From Saururus chinensis (taxonomy: Eukaryota; Streptophyta; Magnoliopsida; Piperales; Saururaceae), in contig CP141142.1 in assembly GCA_035235625.1 (NCBI GenBank), forward strand, positions 38,326,995 to 38,390,994: a DNA stretch of 64,000 nucleotides, in the 5' to 3' direction. Of the stretch, positions 35,149 to 49,560 are shown piece after piece (within the stretch, counting starts at the first letter, position 1; each line of letters begins with the position of its first letter). The position numbers were made by a program, and so were the translations under genes. The notes below the pieces were generated by a model. The model saw only the letters and a program-made list of their open reading frames with translations, had not been told where the DNA came from and ran no database searches.

Positions 35149-36264
35149 AATGCTACACGTGAATATGCTCCTAACTTCATAAAATTAATTGTAATTCACT
35201 TCATAACACATAGTTAACATGTCATAACTATAATTCTTATTTCACTATGCTGATAATAAATGTACTCACTCTCACACTTAAAATAATAGGTTGAGCTCCA
35301 CCCAACTCTAACCAGTTAGACTACCCTAATTATTCAAAATCAAGAGTCCCAACTTAGTCAATGGCAGGCACCAAACCAATCAAGGTAATTGTTGGCCTCT
35401 AAGAGACCAAAGTTGGAGATTTCGGGATTACTCCCAAGGGTGGAGCATATCCTATCTAGGTTGAGTAAGGGACTCCAAAGCCTAAATTCAAAGACTTAGA
35501 GATTAATCCTGGATAGGATATCACCTGGGAATGAACAATCTAGATGGGCTGTGAGACTCTTTTGATGAGAGTTCAGAGATTTCGTAGACAGTTAAGATGG
35601 ACTGTGGAACTCTTAAGATAGAGGCTTGGGGAACTTGGCAATTACCCTAGGATAGGGCATACAATGAGAAAATATAGTAAGAATATGTGATGGTGACACT
35701 TGCAAGACATTAGCCCAGGTAAGATGGGATAAGTTGCGAACTAAGGAAATGATCTAAGATAGTTGATAAATGAATTAACAAGAAAATATATTCAACCCCA
35801 AAATGGTAATCACTAGTGTGATACACGAATGTAATCCTATTGTGTATATGTAAATATATTCAGACATATTAGTAGTGCATGTTTTCAAGCAAAGGAATAC
35901 TATCTAACAATGGTGGATGTGAGACTTGACAAAGTAGGGCAACTGCAGCATGGAAGGATTTTTTTCTGTGTTGTTTTAGAAAATTTATATTAAGGCACGT
36001 GAGATGTCCTTTTGTGTCATACAAAAGTATTTCTGATAATTGTGGAGCTTATACTTAGATGATTCCCAACTAAATTTGTCATATATTTAATCAGTATGAG
36101 TATAATGGTTTGCTATGTTGTATGTTGAAAAAAAGATGATTATGGCCCGTGATATATTTTTATAAATGATTTGATAATTTTAAAATGTTGTGCTTCTTCA
36201 ATTTTTTTGAAAAAATATTTATAAACTTAAAATGTGACACCCACATAGGGCCAAGGCCAAGAAA
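35149..36264. other. Spacer without recognised gene
   Basis: AT-rich DNA between the copia remnant and LTR B1. Nothing recognised. Confidence 0.35.
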
Positions 36265-39004
36265 GGATGTGTCACTCCCGAGGTTTTTCCACACATTTAC
36301 CTTAAAATTCAAAATGTGTGAAACCAACTTTCTTAAATTAATTCATCATACGACAAAACTAAAATTCTCAGGTGTGATTCGAAATGAAAACATATAAGGA
36401 AAACTCACCATGGCCATGGTCTTTAACAATAAATACATCCTACGCCTTTCTAAGTACAAGTTCTTCAACAGTCTGTGTTCTAATTCATATATAGGTACAC
36501 AAGTCCAAAAAATAATATAGTTTTCTTACCTTAACCAATACATGAGATCATGGCACTAAAATCTACATAGCCTCACTATGATTTTGCTGCACTTCGGGTC
36601 GAGAAAGGATAGTCCACTACGGGGAGAAGTCCAGTCCAAAAAGTTATCGATCGACCTGAAAAAGCCTCTAAACGAAGGGACTAAAAAAATAGAATGAGTA
36701 TTTTCATACTTAGTAGGAAAATACCCAGTAGGGAAAAAATAAATCAATGAACTTTGTAAGTTCATATATAGATGCTTCCATGCAATCACACATGAAGCAA
36801 ATAAAATAAGAAACATAAATATGGTCACACATATAAATCATCGTACAAGCTGAACTTACACATACTCTGAATCAATCTTATCAGTTTACTCGTAAAAACG
36901 TACGCTTACACTTACAACATATACCTACTTGTATGACCTTATTCGTACGAACTTACTTGTACGACCTTACTCGAACAATCTTACTCTTACACATAAACGT
37001 ACTCTTACATCTTCCTTAGAAGCTTACACTTACCACTTACTGTCTAAATCAAAGTCTCATCAACTTACTCATACTCATAAACTTACTCTTACTGTCTTCC
37101 TTAGAAGCTCACACTTACTCTAGATCTTACTCGTATAACTTACTCAGAATCTGAAACATCCAACTTACTCTTACTATCATACGCATAATACTGACAACTG
37201 AAGCTCATTATAATTAATAAGCTCCAATGTCAGAAAGGAAGGGAATGCCACTAGGGCGTCACCTTAACCTTTGGGGTGCAACTAGACACTATGAACTTTT
37301 CCAAAGGCAAGACACACCTATGCTCATGAGGCATAGGATCAAACAAGTAAGAGCAGATTCATAATACTACTTACTTGAGCGGCAAATGTCCACTCTCTAG
37401 GGCCATATAGTGCCAACAAGGGCCATACAGTGCCAACTAAGGGCAGAAAAATAGACGGTGCCACTCTTGGGCAAGAATCTTATAATGCCTCTCTTGGGCA
37501 GAATATAGAGTGCCATCTAAAGGTAGAAAACATACAGAGCCCATGAAGGGCAGAAACTTACGGCACTCTCAACAGAGCATCAAATGCCTAGGCTGAAATA
37601 TAGCACTAAGACCAAATCCTGCAGGATAACACCATGGTTAGACCAGGAAGGATGCTCAGTCGATTACTTATCGACTAACACAAAAATGGAACTTAATCTG
37701 TCAAAACCCTCAGTCTCAAACTCTTAATGTTATCAAATTAGGGTTACTTACCATTCAAGTTTATATTGGATAACTTATGCATGTACAATTATGCTCAGAA
37801 CGACTTCCGTCTTACATTCTTCAGCCAACAAGGCTAGAAATATGCCTGTCCAAAAGTTCCAATCCACAAAGGTAGAATTCTTTACTTAACTCATCCCCCA
37901 CTCTTACACTTACCATCTTCCAAATCTCAGCATAGCCTTGCTTGTCAAACTTGAATTCCATACTCACACTCTTACCATTAAATACTTACGATCTTTCATC
38001 TTACACCATTCGCCTAAAAACCAAATTGTCCTTCTCAAACTCCTCGAGTGATTAGACCTAAGTCCCGTCATCAAACCCTTACTAATTCCTTACACATTAT
38101 TCTTTCGTTACAACTCATATTATGTACATTGTGCATGTACAATTATGTCATTATCTCTTACTAACTCACAATCCCCCAAGATGTTCTGAACCTTAAGTTT
38201 TCTAAATCCTTACATCCCTAAATCGATCTCAATCCAAACCAATCCCGCAATCTAATAAAGTCCAACCTTCACCCGTCTATTTTTCTTCTTTCCTCGCCCG
38301 ACATATAGTTACAGTTTCCATGTCATGAACTATGAAGTATCCCTTGCCAAACTTACAATCAAACTGTCACGCCCCGGCGTTGCCCGAACTGACCCGAACC
38401 CGGTTCAAGGACCGGTCAAGCATGCGGGGGCGATGAGGGGAATTGAGATACGGTTTAGCGGAAGACTTAACCCTAAATACGGGCGACCTAACAGAAATAC
38501 GGAGTATGCACACCACTTTGAGCAAGAGTAAATAAGTAAAAAAGAAAGAGAGTTGCTTAACTCAAAATAAATGACTAGTATCAAACCCACATGCTTAGTC
38601 AACCATAGCCTATTCTCGCTCTAAAATAGGTCTTAAGACAACACAACTGTATAAAGTAACATAAATCCAACAGAGAACCATACACAAATGTTCTAAACAT
38701 AAAGCATAAACCAAGAAAAATAAGTCACATAAGAGTTTCCACGATCACATCCAAGTCGTCTCCGATCTTTCCTCAAAGAAGAGATCCTGTCCGTCTGCGT
38801 GTCGCGCCACGCAGCCCCAAAGCAAAACACAATAAAGAGGGGTGAGTTTAAACAAACTCAGCAATGGTTTTTCTAATATACTATCAGCATTGGCAACATG
38901 ACAACATAACAATATAATCATTCAAATCAAAGATTGATAAGATGTAATATTTTCTGATCACACATACACATCACTTAAACCTGCTTCATAGTGTAAGATC
39001 CACA

Positions 39005-39260
39005 TAGTGCCATTCACATCATATCAACTTGCATGAAATGTATCTCTAACATATATATCAAATCATGCCTCAACATCATATCAACCTACATGAAATGTAT
39101 CTCTAACATACATATCCAACCATACATCACATCATATCAACTTGCATGAAATGTATATCTAATATACATATCAAATCATGCCTCAACATCATATCAACCT
39201 GCATGAAATGTATCTCTAACATACATATCAAGTCATGCATCACATCATATCAACCTCCAT
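39005..39260. repeat. Tandem repeat in A1, about 58 bp, four to five units
   Basis: Units share ATCATATCAACYTGCATGAA, ATGTATCTCTAACATACATA and CAAATCATGC. The equivalent array in A2 (44795-45185) has about seven units. Confidence 0.75.
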
Positions 39261-40464
39261 CAAGGAGTAATCACAATTTAGTGTTACACAGACGGGAACA
39301 TAGACAAGGCCACGAAGGCATGTCATGGTCCAAAATTCTACACAAGAATTTAAGAAGTTTGGGGTTGTCAATCCCTAAGGCTGCTCACCCTGGACGATCC
39401 TGGCCAAGGATGCCCCATTGTCACACAGATAATCTAGAGCAGGGGTGTTCGCCGAGGGACATCTCCTGTGGAGGGGAGAGCCCGAATTCTCACACAGGGA
39501 ACCCTAGAACACATGGTAACGGGTGCACACGACATACCACACTAAATTCTCAGGGTCCAGATGACACTCATAATAATAATATCAAATCCGCAAGACAAGT
39601 ACACAACTCGTCCCCACATAATTCCATTTCTCTAGACTCAACCCGGGGAGTGCACTCATTCCACATAGGAACTCAAATCAAAACATGTCCTTTCGAATCA
39701 ATCAAGTTTCGATTAAGTCATGACTGATCAATCTGGCATGCAATTTCACCACATTGCATCCAATAGATCAAATTCGATTAACCTTGATAAAGCCTCAATT
39801 GAAAATCTATTTTTATGATGCATGCAACATGTACATATGTGGGCAAGGCATACATGAATCCTAATTCATGATAAGTGCTCTCATCAGCCCCTAATGCATC
39901 ATTCATAATTATAATATCAAGTTTCAACATCATCATTAAACCCCACATGTGTGTGTACCTAGTAGAAGCACTTCACTCAATGCATATCAACATGCTTGAA
40001 ATTAACCCACTACCACACTACACATGTGAATTAACATCTAATCATGAATTCTAGTGGAAATCATAGGAGAAGAATCATTGAAATCATAACTCAAATCAAA
40101 GCTCAACCACAAGCTAAACACATATAAGATCTTTCACTTCATCCTTAAGCCATGAGTTCACTAACATTCACACATCAATTAACCACATCCTAACATGACA
40201 TATTAGTTCGTTAGTAGGCTGTAGCTCTACTGAAAATATACCTAACCATAGAGAATCAACCATTCATAATTCAAGATGACAATACCAACATCATACCTCC
40301 AACTATAAGTCATTCCACATAACTCTAAATATATACCTCAACTTCATAACCTCAATAGTATGCCTTTCCAGGAGCATACTATAGCTCAAAACACTCCATA
40401 TTCATATGAAATTGGCATATTAAAGTAGAATCACCGAAAGAAACATCATGCACCTAATACAAAA

Positions 40465-40670
40465 ATCTGATGTGTAGCCGTTCAAATGCCCCGAAGGCCG
40501 TTCGATTGGCTAAACAAGAAAATTTTGAATTTACAGTATTATCGTTCAAACGCCTAGGAGGGCCATTTGATCGGCTAAACTAGAAATCTGTCGAACTGAC
40601 AGTGTTGCTGTTCAAACGCATAGGAGGGCCATTCGAATGCAACAAGGCAGAATCGACCTTCTTCTTCATT
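40465..40670. repeat. Three-copy GTTCAAACGCC repeat in A1
   Basis: About 70-bp units built around GTTCAAACGCCTAGGAGGGC and GATCGGCTAAAC. A2 has the related CGATCGATCGCCC form near 52775-52880 and A3 the reverse form near 55780-55950. Confidence 0.55.
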
Positions 40671-43600
40671 TTGAATTTTGAAACCAAAACTCCATTGATA
40701 AACCTTAAAATCTCCATCTAACAACCTAAATGCCAATAAAATTCCACCATAACTTCTAGAAAGCTAATCTACATCATAACAAGATGAAACCCTATGAAAT
40801 CAAGATTAAAAATTACTATTTACTAATCATGTCATTAAAGCACTAAATTAAGTAAATCCATTCAAAATAAACCACAAAATCAAGAATTTTACCATAGGAA
40901 GACTGAAATTTCGAAAGCCCATTACCTTATCCCTTGATTAGGCTTGAATTTGATGATCACCCTTCTTGAAAACCTTACAAAGACATAGAGTTTGAATTAA
41001 ACTCCATTAAAACTGATTTAACATAGAAAACCCTAATTAAAAACTTAGATCTAGGGCTTGTTGGACATAAAAATCGGATTTTTAGAGCTAGGGTTTGAAG
41101 TAAAGATGCAAATCAGTAGTTTTGATGTTTAAAAATGAATCAAAACAAAAGGGGAAATGGTAGATCTAGAAGGGATTAAGAGAAAAATTAGGATTTGATG
41201 CTTAATTAGAAGAGACTTACCTTAAACACTTTCCAATCCGGGCCTAATTGGGGATTAGGCCTAACCTCTCCTTCTCAACCTATTCGTAAAATAGAAATGG
41301 CTCAGGTCTTGCCTTTTATAGTAAGTTTTGGGGTGTGTATGGGTAAATTATGGGGTATGAATAGAAAAATAGGCTAAAAATGGGTAATTTAGTTATTTGA
41401 GCACTAATAAAACCTGGAAAAATTATGAAAATTTTTATAAGGGCTTGTGTTGATGTTTGGGTTAATTTGACATAAAAAACCTAAATTTCGATGGTGGGGC
41501 CCACAGGGGGTCCCGCCAAACCCTAATTTTTAAAAAAAATAGTAAAAATTCAGAAAAATCCCAAAAAGTTACATTTGATTCAAATCACTTAAAAACCACT
41601 AATTGTAAAGTTGATTTTGATTAAAACCATCATAAACATCATTTATTTACGAAACCACCGAATTAATAAGAAAATGAGTTAACCATGCAATAACTGATAA
41701 TTAAAAAGAAACGAAAACCGGTTTAGAAATGAGAGTCCTTACACAAACACTCCCACTTGTGCCCATCGATCACATACTACCAACCCACAACAAAGATCAC
41801 ATGCTCTGGTCACATATATACAATTCATAGGAACTTACTACTTACCCTTAGTCTTCACTAACATATGCACAATTCACATACAAACAACATACTTATATAA
41901 TCAACATAATCATGCATAACATTAAATTATAAACTCCTAGCATGCTACTACACAATCAAAGCATGCTATAATGAAATTACGAGTTGAAGGTCCCCTACCT
42001 CATAATCTATGTGAGTTTGATGGTGAGCAAACACAGTGGCAGTGTCGATAGCGGAATAGGCTGCCAAAAACATCGCACCGAGAGAGTCATTGTTGTCTCG
42101 AGGATTTTCAGAGATGTTGGAATTAATCTCAATAAGTTTAGATTAATTTTACTCAAGGCAAAAGACTAGGCGCATTAGGGCGACCGGACACAAGGTCGTG
42201 CCCCTAGGGATGGCAAAAGTGACCACAAAATAGGAGGTGACTAATTGGAGGTCGGTCAATAGTTTAAAACACATGTTAGCCACAATATTAAAGTAGACCG
42301 CAGACTACATCCAGCAGTAATGATTCCACATTGTCGAAGGCTTACAACATGGCAAAGGACTTCGTTGCATACTTACGGACATAAGGGAGACAAAGGAGGG
42401 CTTTAATAGCCAAATTGCCTAGTGGTGGAATCGTTCACTCGTCATACCCTGCCAAGGCAGTGTCTTTAACATAGACTACACGAGCAACACAAGCGTGAGC
42501 GGTAAAAGAGGACCCTAGGGGAGGATAGGCTGTCGTGGTCAAACACGGACGAGGTGAGGTTCGCTAGTGGTGGTTGCCCAAACAAAAGTTGAGAGCACTA
42601 AGAGCTGGAGAAAGTGGCCAACAAAGGTGGTGTCATTTCTAAACGCTTACCCACAATCACATCGTCATACGGATGATCATGCATCAATCATGACTTACGG
42701 TGGAGGTTATGGGCACAACATTGGTCAAGCCTTTGATGGATAGAGCCTAATAGCTAACAATGTTACTTCCCCTTGGAAGGATATGAATTTGGGGACTCTT
42801 TCCTTGCAAATTCTGGGTCGTGCATAACAGGAAGTGGGGGTGTAGAGCTAGAATTGGGCCCAAAGTGCTAGCCCTTGCTATCACTGGGCTGAAGCAGAGC
42901 TTGGACATGTGGCCCATGTCCGTGTAATATCGAGCTAGACATGTTGGGTTGGGTTGGAGTGGGGCCCATCAGCAGCAATTAGAGACGTACCCCAAAGTTT
43001 AGGGGCGTCTGGAGTGTGCAGAAGACGTGCAGAGGAGGCTGGAAGCGGCGGCCCCTTATCTTTATTGGGTCAAGCTGGCATCACGGCTGTTTGTTGGTCG
43101 ACACCAGTGGTAGCAAAATTGACTGTAGAAAGAACGAAGTGATTCGATTTAGTTGGGGGCGACGGAGTACCGGGCCAGAGCGGTGGACACACTATCATTG
43201 GCCACAAATGGTCGAACAGGGCCGAGGGACAAACCTGGAAGACAATAGCGATTCAATAATGCTGGACCACAACGATTCAAATAGACATCGACACGATGTC
43301 ATACATTGTTAATCAATGGAGAATGGACGCTACCAGAGAAGAAGAAAAACAAAACCAGAGCCAAGATCTATCCAGAATCTAAAAATGGCAGAAGGAGGGG
43401 TGACTGGCCGAGGAAGGCAACAGTTCAGTCCAAGGTGGTGGCCTTGCCCTCACTGGTCCGGGAGAAGGCCAACGACCAAATATTAGCAGCACAATGGTTC
43501 GCAATACAACGGAATAGGGAAAAGGGGGTATTTTTATCCTGTTTGAAATTGGGCTGAGGGGGCTAAAAGAGATGGTGGATAGGGCGACAGTTGGGCAGTG

Positions 43601-44794
43601 GTCTTGCCGTTGCCATGCTGGGGATGGCCAATGGCCAGTCACAGTGGCTGGCCTCCGGTGGCACAATTGGTGACTGCAATCCAAAGAAACAAAACAGAAC
43701 AACAACAAAAAATGGGCGGCAGAGTGTTACCTCATGGCGGCACAGGAGGGCTGGGAGGCCGGGACGACAATGGCCAATGGTCACATTGGCCGGGGCGGAG
43801 CTGTGGTGGCAGATCGGGTAAAAATGGTAGTTCACGAACCGAAATGGGGAGGAAGGAAAAGAGCGTCATCGGGCGGCGGGGAGGCCGAGACGGAGGTGTT
43901 CGGAGGTAGTCATGGCCGGGGCGAAGCAGTGGTGGTGAGCTAGCAGCCATGTAGGCGGAGACGACAGCGGATTGGGAGGAAATTTTCAAAAAAATGGGAT
44001 TACGGCTGGAACGGGAGAGAGGGATAAAGAGGCGGTGGTGGTTGGTGGGGCCAGGCTAGGGAGGCGGCTACGGGGTCACAGGCCAAGGCCCGCTGGGTGA
44101 AAGCCGGCGTTGGCACTGTCTCTGGCCAAACAAAGTGAAGGGAGCTCCCCTTCACTGTACACGTGTCATGCCCCGGCGATGCCCGACCCGAGCCGAACCC
44201 GGTCCAGGGGCCGGTCAAGCGCGCAGGGGTGACGAAGTGAAAATTGAGAAACAATTCTAGCGGAAGACTTAACCCTAACCACGGGCGATTAACAGCAACA
44301 CGGAGTGCGCACAATCCTTTGAGCAAGAGTAAATAAAAAGGGAAGGAAAATGTGTTGCTTATCACAAAGTAAACAACAATCTCAAACCCACAAGCTTAGT
44401 TAAGTGAAGCCCACACCGGCTCAAAATAAGTCATAAGCATCACAACTGTAAAATATGACATAAATCCAAAACAAGAACCCTATACAAAGGTTCTAACATA
44501 AAGCATGAAACAAACGAAAGTAAGTCACACAACGATCTCCATTATCACACCCAAGCTATCTCTGACCTTTCCTCAAAGAGGCAATCCTGTCCGTCTGCGT
44601 GTCGTACCACGCAGCCCCAAATCAAAACACAAAAAGAGGGGTGAGTTTAACAAACTCAGCAATGGTTTTAATATCACTAACAGCATCGAAAATACGATAA
44701 CATGGCGATATAATCCTTCAAATCAATGATGTACAAGGTGTATCATTTTCTGATCACATATTCACATCACTTAAAAACTGCATCATAATGCATA

Positions 44795-45185
44795 ATTCAA
44801 CCTGCATGGATGTATCTCTAACATACATACTCCCACATGCATAGTATCAAATCAAACTGTATGGATGTATCTCAAACATACATATTCCCACATGCATTAT
44901 TTCACAATTCAACCTGCATGGATGTATCTTTAACATACATATTCCACATGCATAATATCAAAATCCACCATGCATGGATGTATCTCTAACATACATATTC
45001 CACATGCATTATATCAAATCAACCTGCATGGATGTATCTCTAACATACATATTCCACATGCATAATATCAAAATCAACATGCATGGATGTATCTCTAACA
45101 TACATATTCCCACATGCATTACATCAAAATCAACATGCATGGATGTATCTCTAACATACATGTTCCCACATGCATAATGTCATCA
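44795..45185. repeat. Tandem repeat in A2, about 56 bp, about seven units
   Basis: Units contain CATGGATGTATCTCTAACAT then ACATATTCCACATGCAT. Homologous to the array in A1 but expanded. Plus-strand frames through it read HGCISNIH-type repeats and are not genes. Confidence 0.8.
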
Positions 45186-45211
45186 CAATCAACCTCCATC
45201 AAGGAGTAATC

Positions 45212-46848
45212 TGTAACGACCCGTTTTCCGGTTACGCTTAACCCGGGTGGGTTAAGGGTAATTTAGTAAAATTAGTGTTAGGGGGTTTCATTAGGTGAAA
45301 TCCCCGTATCCGGGTAGAGCTCGGAGTAACGAGTGTAATGGATCGAAGAACACACGAAACGGAGGTCGGGAACGAAAGTTATGACCTCGGGAAGTGTGCC
45401 ACATGGGCGGGGCCTGCTCGAAAAGTGCGGGATAACCTACCCATGTGTGGTCTAGTTTCAAAGGGCTCATCGATACGAGTCTATCGGTACTAAGAACACA
45501 CGATTCCGACCTCGGAAAAAAATGTCATATGGGCGGGACCCACTTTGAAAGTGCGGGATGACCTACCCATGTTTTGGTCTTATTTCGAAGGGCTCGTTGA
45601 CACGAGTCCATCAATATCAAGAGTGTGCGATTCCAACGTCAAGGTTGGAAGTTATCGTGTTTTGAGGTTAAGATATTATTTGAATAAAATAATATCTTTC
45701 TGGATAAGATCAACGACGCAGTGGATAGGACTGCTGACAAAGTAGATAGGATCGATAGTGGATAGGCTTGCTGACAAAGCAGATAGGATTGATAGAGGAT
45801 AGGATTGCTGACAAAGCGGATAGGATTGATTGTGGATAGGATTGCTGACAAAGCGGATAGGATTGTTGACAAAGCGGATAGGGTTGACATGTGCCAACCT
45901 CACATCTATCCAATTCTTCTATAAATAGCATCCTTGACATCCAGAAAGGAAAGGAAGGAGAATTCTCTCCCACGTTTTCCTATTTCTCTCCCACGTTCAG
46001 AAACTTCTATTCTTCGTTTCTCACTCATTTTAAGTCCGATTCGAGTCATTCTTGAGGCGTTCCTAGCTAATTCGAGGGTGATCTACGCAATGGCATAGTC
46101 CATCCCTCAAGTTGGCACTCCTAGAAGAGAGGAACGAACCGGGGCAAGAGGAGGCTATGTCCGCTATCTCTGGAAGGGGAGGACGCCCAGAAAGGAGCAT
46201 CCCGAATACCGCTACCTCGTGAAACATCAGGGGAGTAAGAGTTTCTTACCTTCTATTTAATTATGGAATGACATGTGTTAGTTGTGGTGTGTGCCGTCTC
46301 ACTCTGGATTAGAGCGAGACGGGTTGTGTGTGTGTTCGTTCTCGGCTCAGTGATGGAGCGAGATGTGTGAATGTGATGTATCCGCTCTGGAATAGAGCGA
46401 GGCATGTTGTGGTGGTCGTGTGGTGCTCGTCTCTATGAAAGAGCGAGATGTGTGTTGCCGGTGTTTTATCGGGTTTTTGTATAACTCCGATTAAATATTC
46501 GGAGATACGTATTTTATACGTATGTGTTTTTGGTATGCCGGTTGTATGTAGTAGCCAATAGGCAGAACTACGTCCGGATCCGATCGTATCGGAGTAACAT
46601 CGTGGATGTTATCCGATATGTACGTAGGCAACCAACGGCAATGCAACGTTGGCCCGGTCCGAATTAGTTATATAATTAGGCCAGTTCTTGCCTACGCGCA
46701 ATAGAGCGCTAAAGTTCTGTAGCGCGTAGAGGAATGAAAAGACTCTCGCACTCAGAGTGTGCTGCTTTTGGTTCTGGGTTTGGTTTTCATTGGTTTTCAT
46801 CGATTTTGGACCCCCGGCCCGGGTCGGTTTTCGGGTCGGGGCACCACA
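45212..46848 (+). mobile_element. Solo LTR C2 (family C, 1637 bp) inserted in A2
   Basis: Begins TGTAACGACCCG and ends CGGGTCGGGGCACCACA. It is flanked by a perfect TAATC duplication (45207-45211 and 46849-46853). The uninterrupted target is seen in A1 at 39268-39272 within AAGGAGTAATCACA. The TATA-like TCTATAAATAGCATC at 45918 supports plus orientation. No internal region. Confidence 0.9.
45715..45890. repeat. Tandem repeat in LTR C2, about 42 bp, four units
   Basis: Units contain GGATAGGATTGCTGACAAAG and GCGGATAGGATTGAT. Absent from C1, which carries other arrays in its middle. Minus-strand frames here read repeated ALSAILS-like peptides and are artefacts. Confidence 0.75.
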
Positions 46849-48393
46849 TAATCACACATTAACGTCACATAGACGGGAGCATAGACAAGGCCACGAAGGC
46901 GTGTCATGGTCCAAAATTCTACACAATAATTATAGAAAGATCGGGGTTGTCAATCCCTAATGCTGCTTGCCCTAGACGATCCTGGCCAAGGATGTCCCAT
47001 TCTCACACAGAGAATCTAGAGCAGGGGTGTTCGCCCAGGGACATCTCCTACGGAGGGAAGAGTCCGAGTTCTCACACAGAGAACCCTAGAACACGTGGTA
47101 GCGGGGTGCACACGGCATACCACATTGGATTCTCAGGGTCCAGATGACACGCATAATAACATTCTCACAATCCGCAAGACAAGTACACAACTCGTCCCCA
47201 CATCATTCCATTTAATTAGACTCAACCCGGGGAGTGCACTCGTTCTACACAGGAACTTCAAATCGTTCCACACAGGAACTTCAAATCAAAATATGTCCTT
47301 TCGGACCAATCAACTTGCAATTAATCCACGACCGATAAACCCGGCACACAATTCCATCACATTGCATCCAATCGGTCAAATTCGATTAATCACGATGAAG
47401 CCTCAATTGGAAATCCATTTTTATGATGCGTGCAGCATGGTACATGCGTGGGCAAAGCAAACATGAATCCTAATCCATGATAAGTGCTCTCACCAGCCCC
47501 TAATGCATCATTCATAACCACAATATTAAGCTTCAACATCATCATTTAACCCCACATGTGTGTGTGTATCTAGTAGAAGCATTTCACATAATACATGTCA
47601 TCATGCTTGAAAATTAAACTCACTACCACACTACACATGTGAATTTCCATCTAAACATGAATTCCAGCGGAAATCATAGGGGAAGAATCGTTGAAATCAT
47701 AGCTAGATTCAAAACTCAACCACAAAGGCTAAACACATATAACATCACTCATTTCATCATTGAGTGTAACGCCCGAGATTTTTCACACATTTTCCTTAAA
47801 ATTCACGGAAAATTTTTTCAATATAACGTCTGTAAATCGGAGGAAAAATGACGAAACCAAAACCTGATAAAACAGTTTATAATTTAAAACATCCACATAC
47901 GGTCAATCATCGTACGGCCAAAGCAAATATCATCAGGCGCTACTCGAAAATACACGTACGAATAAATTTGCTATGATCATAGACTTTTAAATACAAATCA
48001 CTCTCCCAGGCATCCCTGAGTACAAGTCCCATAACAGTCCACAGACTGATCCAAATGAAAGTCCAGAATAAACATCTTATGTTCTCATCTCACCCAATAC
48101 AGGAGATCGTGGCACAAATAAACTCGCAGAGAGTCAAGCAGATACCTGAGTCAACGGGAATCAATCCACCGTTGAAACGAGCGTCCATCACCAGGAGCTC
48201 TCCGCACAACCTGCAAAACCTCCCGTACAACGGGGCTAAAAAATAGTAGGGTGAGTATTTTCATACTCAGTAGGAAAATACCCAGTAGGGGAAATCCCAA
48301 ACGGTGAACTCACAAGTTTAGAAAATCATGCGTCATGCAACACAAACATGAAGCAGTCATCATAATAATCATAACATGCCCAAACGCATACGA

Positions 48394-48512
48394 TCATACC
48401 AAAGGCACCATCGTGCCACAGACATACCGAAGGCACCATCGTGCCAAAATCATATCAAGGCATCATCGTGCCAGAATCATACCGAAGGCACCATCGTGCC
48501 AGAATCATACTA
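48394..48512. repeat. 30-bp tandem repeat in B2, four units
   Basis: Units of the type ACCGAAGGCACCATCGTGCC followed by AGAATCAT. Confidence 0.8.
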
Positions 48513-48776
48513 TCCAAACAACTTACACAAACACCCTTATCCAGGGTCATACAAATTACTCGTACCACCGTACACATACTCATACAACATACGCATACTT
48601 GTACGACCTTACTCGTACAATCATATGCTCACTCATGCAGCTTACCCATACATGTACGACCTTACTCGTACAATCAGACTTGTACGACCTTACTCGTACA
48701 GTCTGCACAAAATCATACTTACTGTCTTACTCAGAACCATATTCTCACAATTGTACCCATACTCTTACAGTCGTGC

Positions 48777-48930
48777 TCATACTCATACGCTTACAGTCTT
48801 ACTCATACTCATACGCTTACAGTCTTACTCATACTCATACGCTTACAGTCTTACTCATACTCATACGCTTACAGTCTTACTCATACTCATACGCTTACAG
48901 TCTTACTCATACTCATACAGTCGTACTCAC
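48777..48930. repeat. 26-bp minisatellite in B2, about six units
   Basis: Unit ACTCATACTCATACGCTTAC then AGTCTT. The unit has no stop codon in any plus-strand frame and its length is not a multiple of three, so all three frames stay open across it and give look-alike repeated peptides. None is a gene. Confidence 0.9.
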
Positions 48931-49313
48931 AATCGTACACATATCAACGACCACTGAAGCTCATTACAACTAATAAGCTCCAGCGTCGAAATGGAAAAGA
49001 ATGCCACTGGGGCAACACCTTAACCTCCGGGGAGTGACTAGACGCCATGGACTTTTCCGAAGGTAAGGCACACCAATGCTCATGGGGCACTGGATCAAAC
49101 AGGTAAGAGTAGATCCATGATACTACTTACCTGAGCGCGCAAACATAAACACCCACACATAAGGGGTCATACAGTTGCCCACCATAATGGGTCTTATAGT
49201 GCCATAGAATCGCCCACCATAATGGGTCTTATAGTGCTATTGCCACTCTTGGGCAGAAAACATACAGTGCCACTTGGGCAGAAACGTACAGTGCCACTCT
49301 TGGGCAGAAACAT

Positions 49314-49560
49314 ACTACGCCCTCAACAGAGCATCAAACGTCTGGGCTTACACAGCACACAGACCAAATCAAAACGACGCTCTCAGCAGAGCATCAGACG
49401 TCTGGGCTTCATATAGCACGCAGACAAAGTCAGAAACGTACATCGCTCTCAACAGAGCATTAAACGTCTGGGCTTATACAGCACGCAGACCAAATCAGAA
49501 ACGTCGCTCTCAGCAGAGCATCGTACGTCCGGTGCTCTACATAGCACACAGACAACATCC
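49314..49560. repeat. About 62-bp tandem repeat in B2, four units
   Basis: Units contain CTCTCAACAGAGCATCAAAC, GTCTGGGCTT and ACAGCACGCAGACC. The inverted copy at the right end of the window (63260-63400) carries two related units. Confidence 0.75.

Larger units (their letters stand above)
38365..41743 (-). mobile_element. Solo LTR A1 (family A, 3379 bp) inserted in B1
   Basis: Begins TGTCACGCCCCGGCG and ends GAGAGTCCTTACA. It is flanked by a perfect CAAAC duplication (38360-38364 and 41744-41748). It is the reverse complement of the A3 LTR, so it lies in minus orientation. No internal coding region. Because it is uninterrupted it is the reference for recognising insertions in A2. Confidence 0.88.

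Noticed and set aside
42954..44365. Several open frames of 60-121 codons on both strands
   Set aside because: They fall in the GC-richer middle of LTR B1 and the start of A2. No domain, and homologous positions in B2 do not conserve the frames.
48335..49037. Long overlapping open frames of 193-212 codons in all three plus frames
   Set aside because: They cross the 26-bp minisatellite and other arrays of LTR B2. The unit has no stop in any frame, so open frames arise automatically; the peptides are simple Tyr/Ser/Thr/His repeats without a domain.
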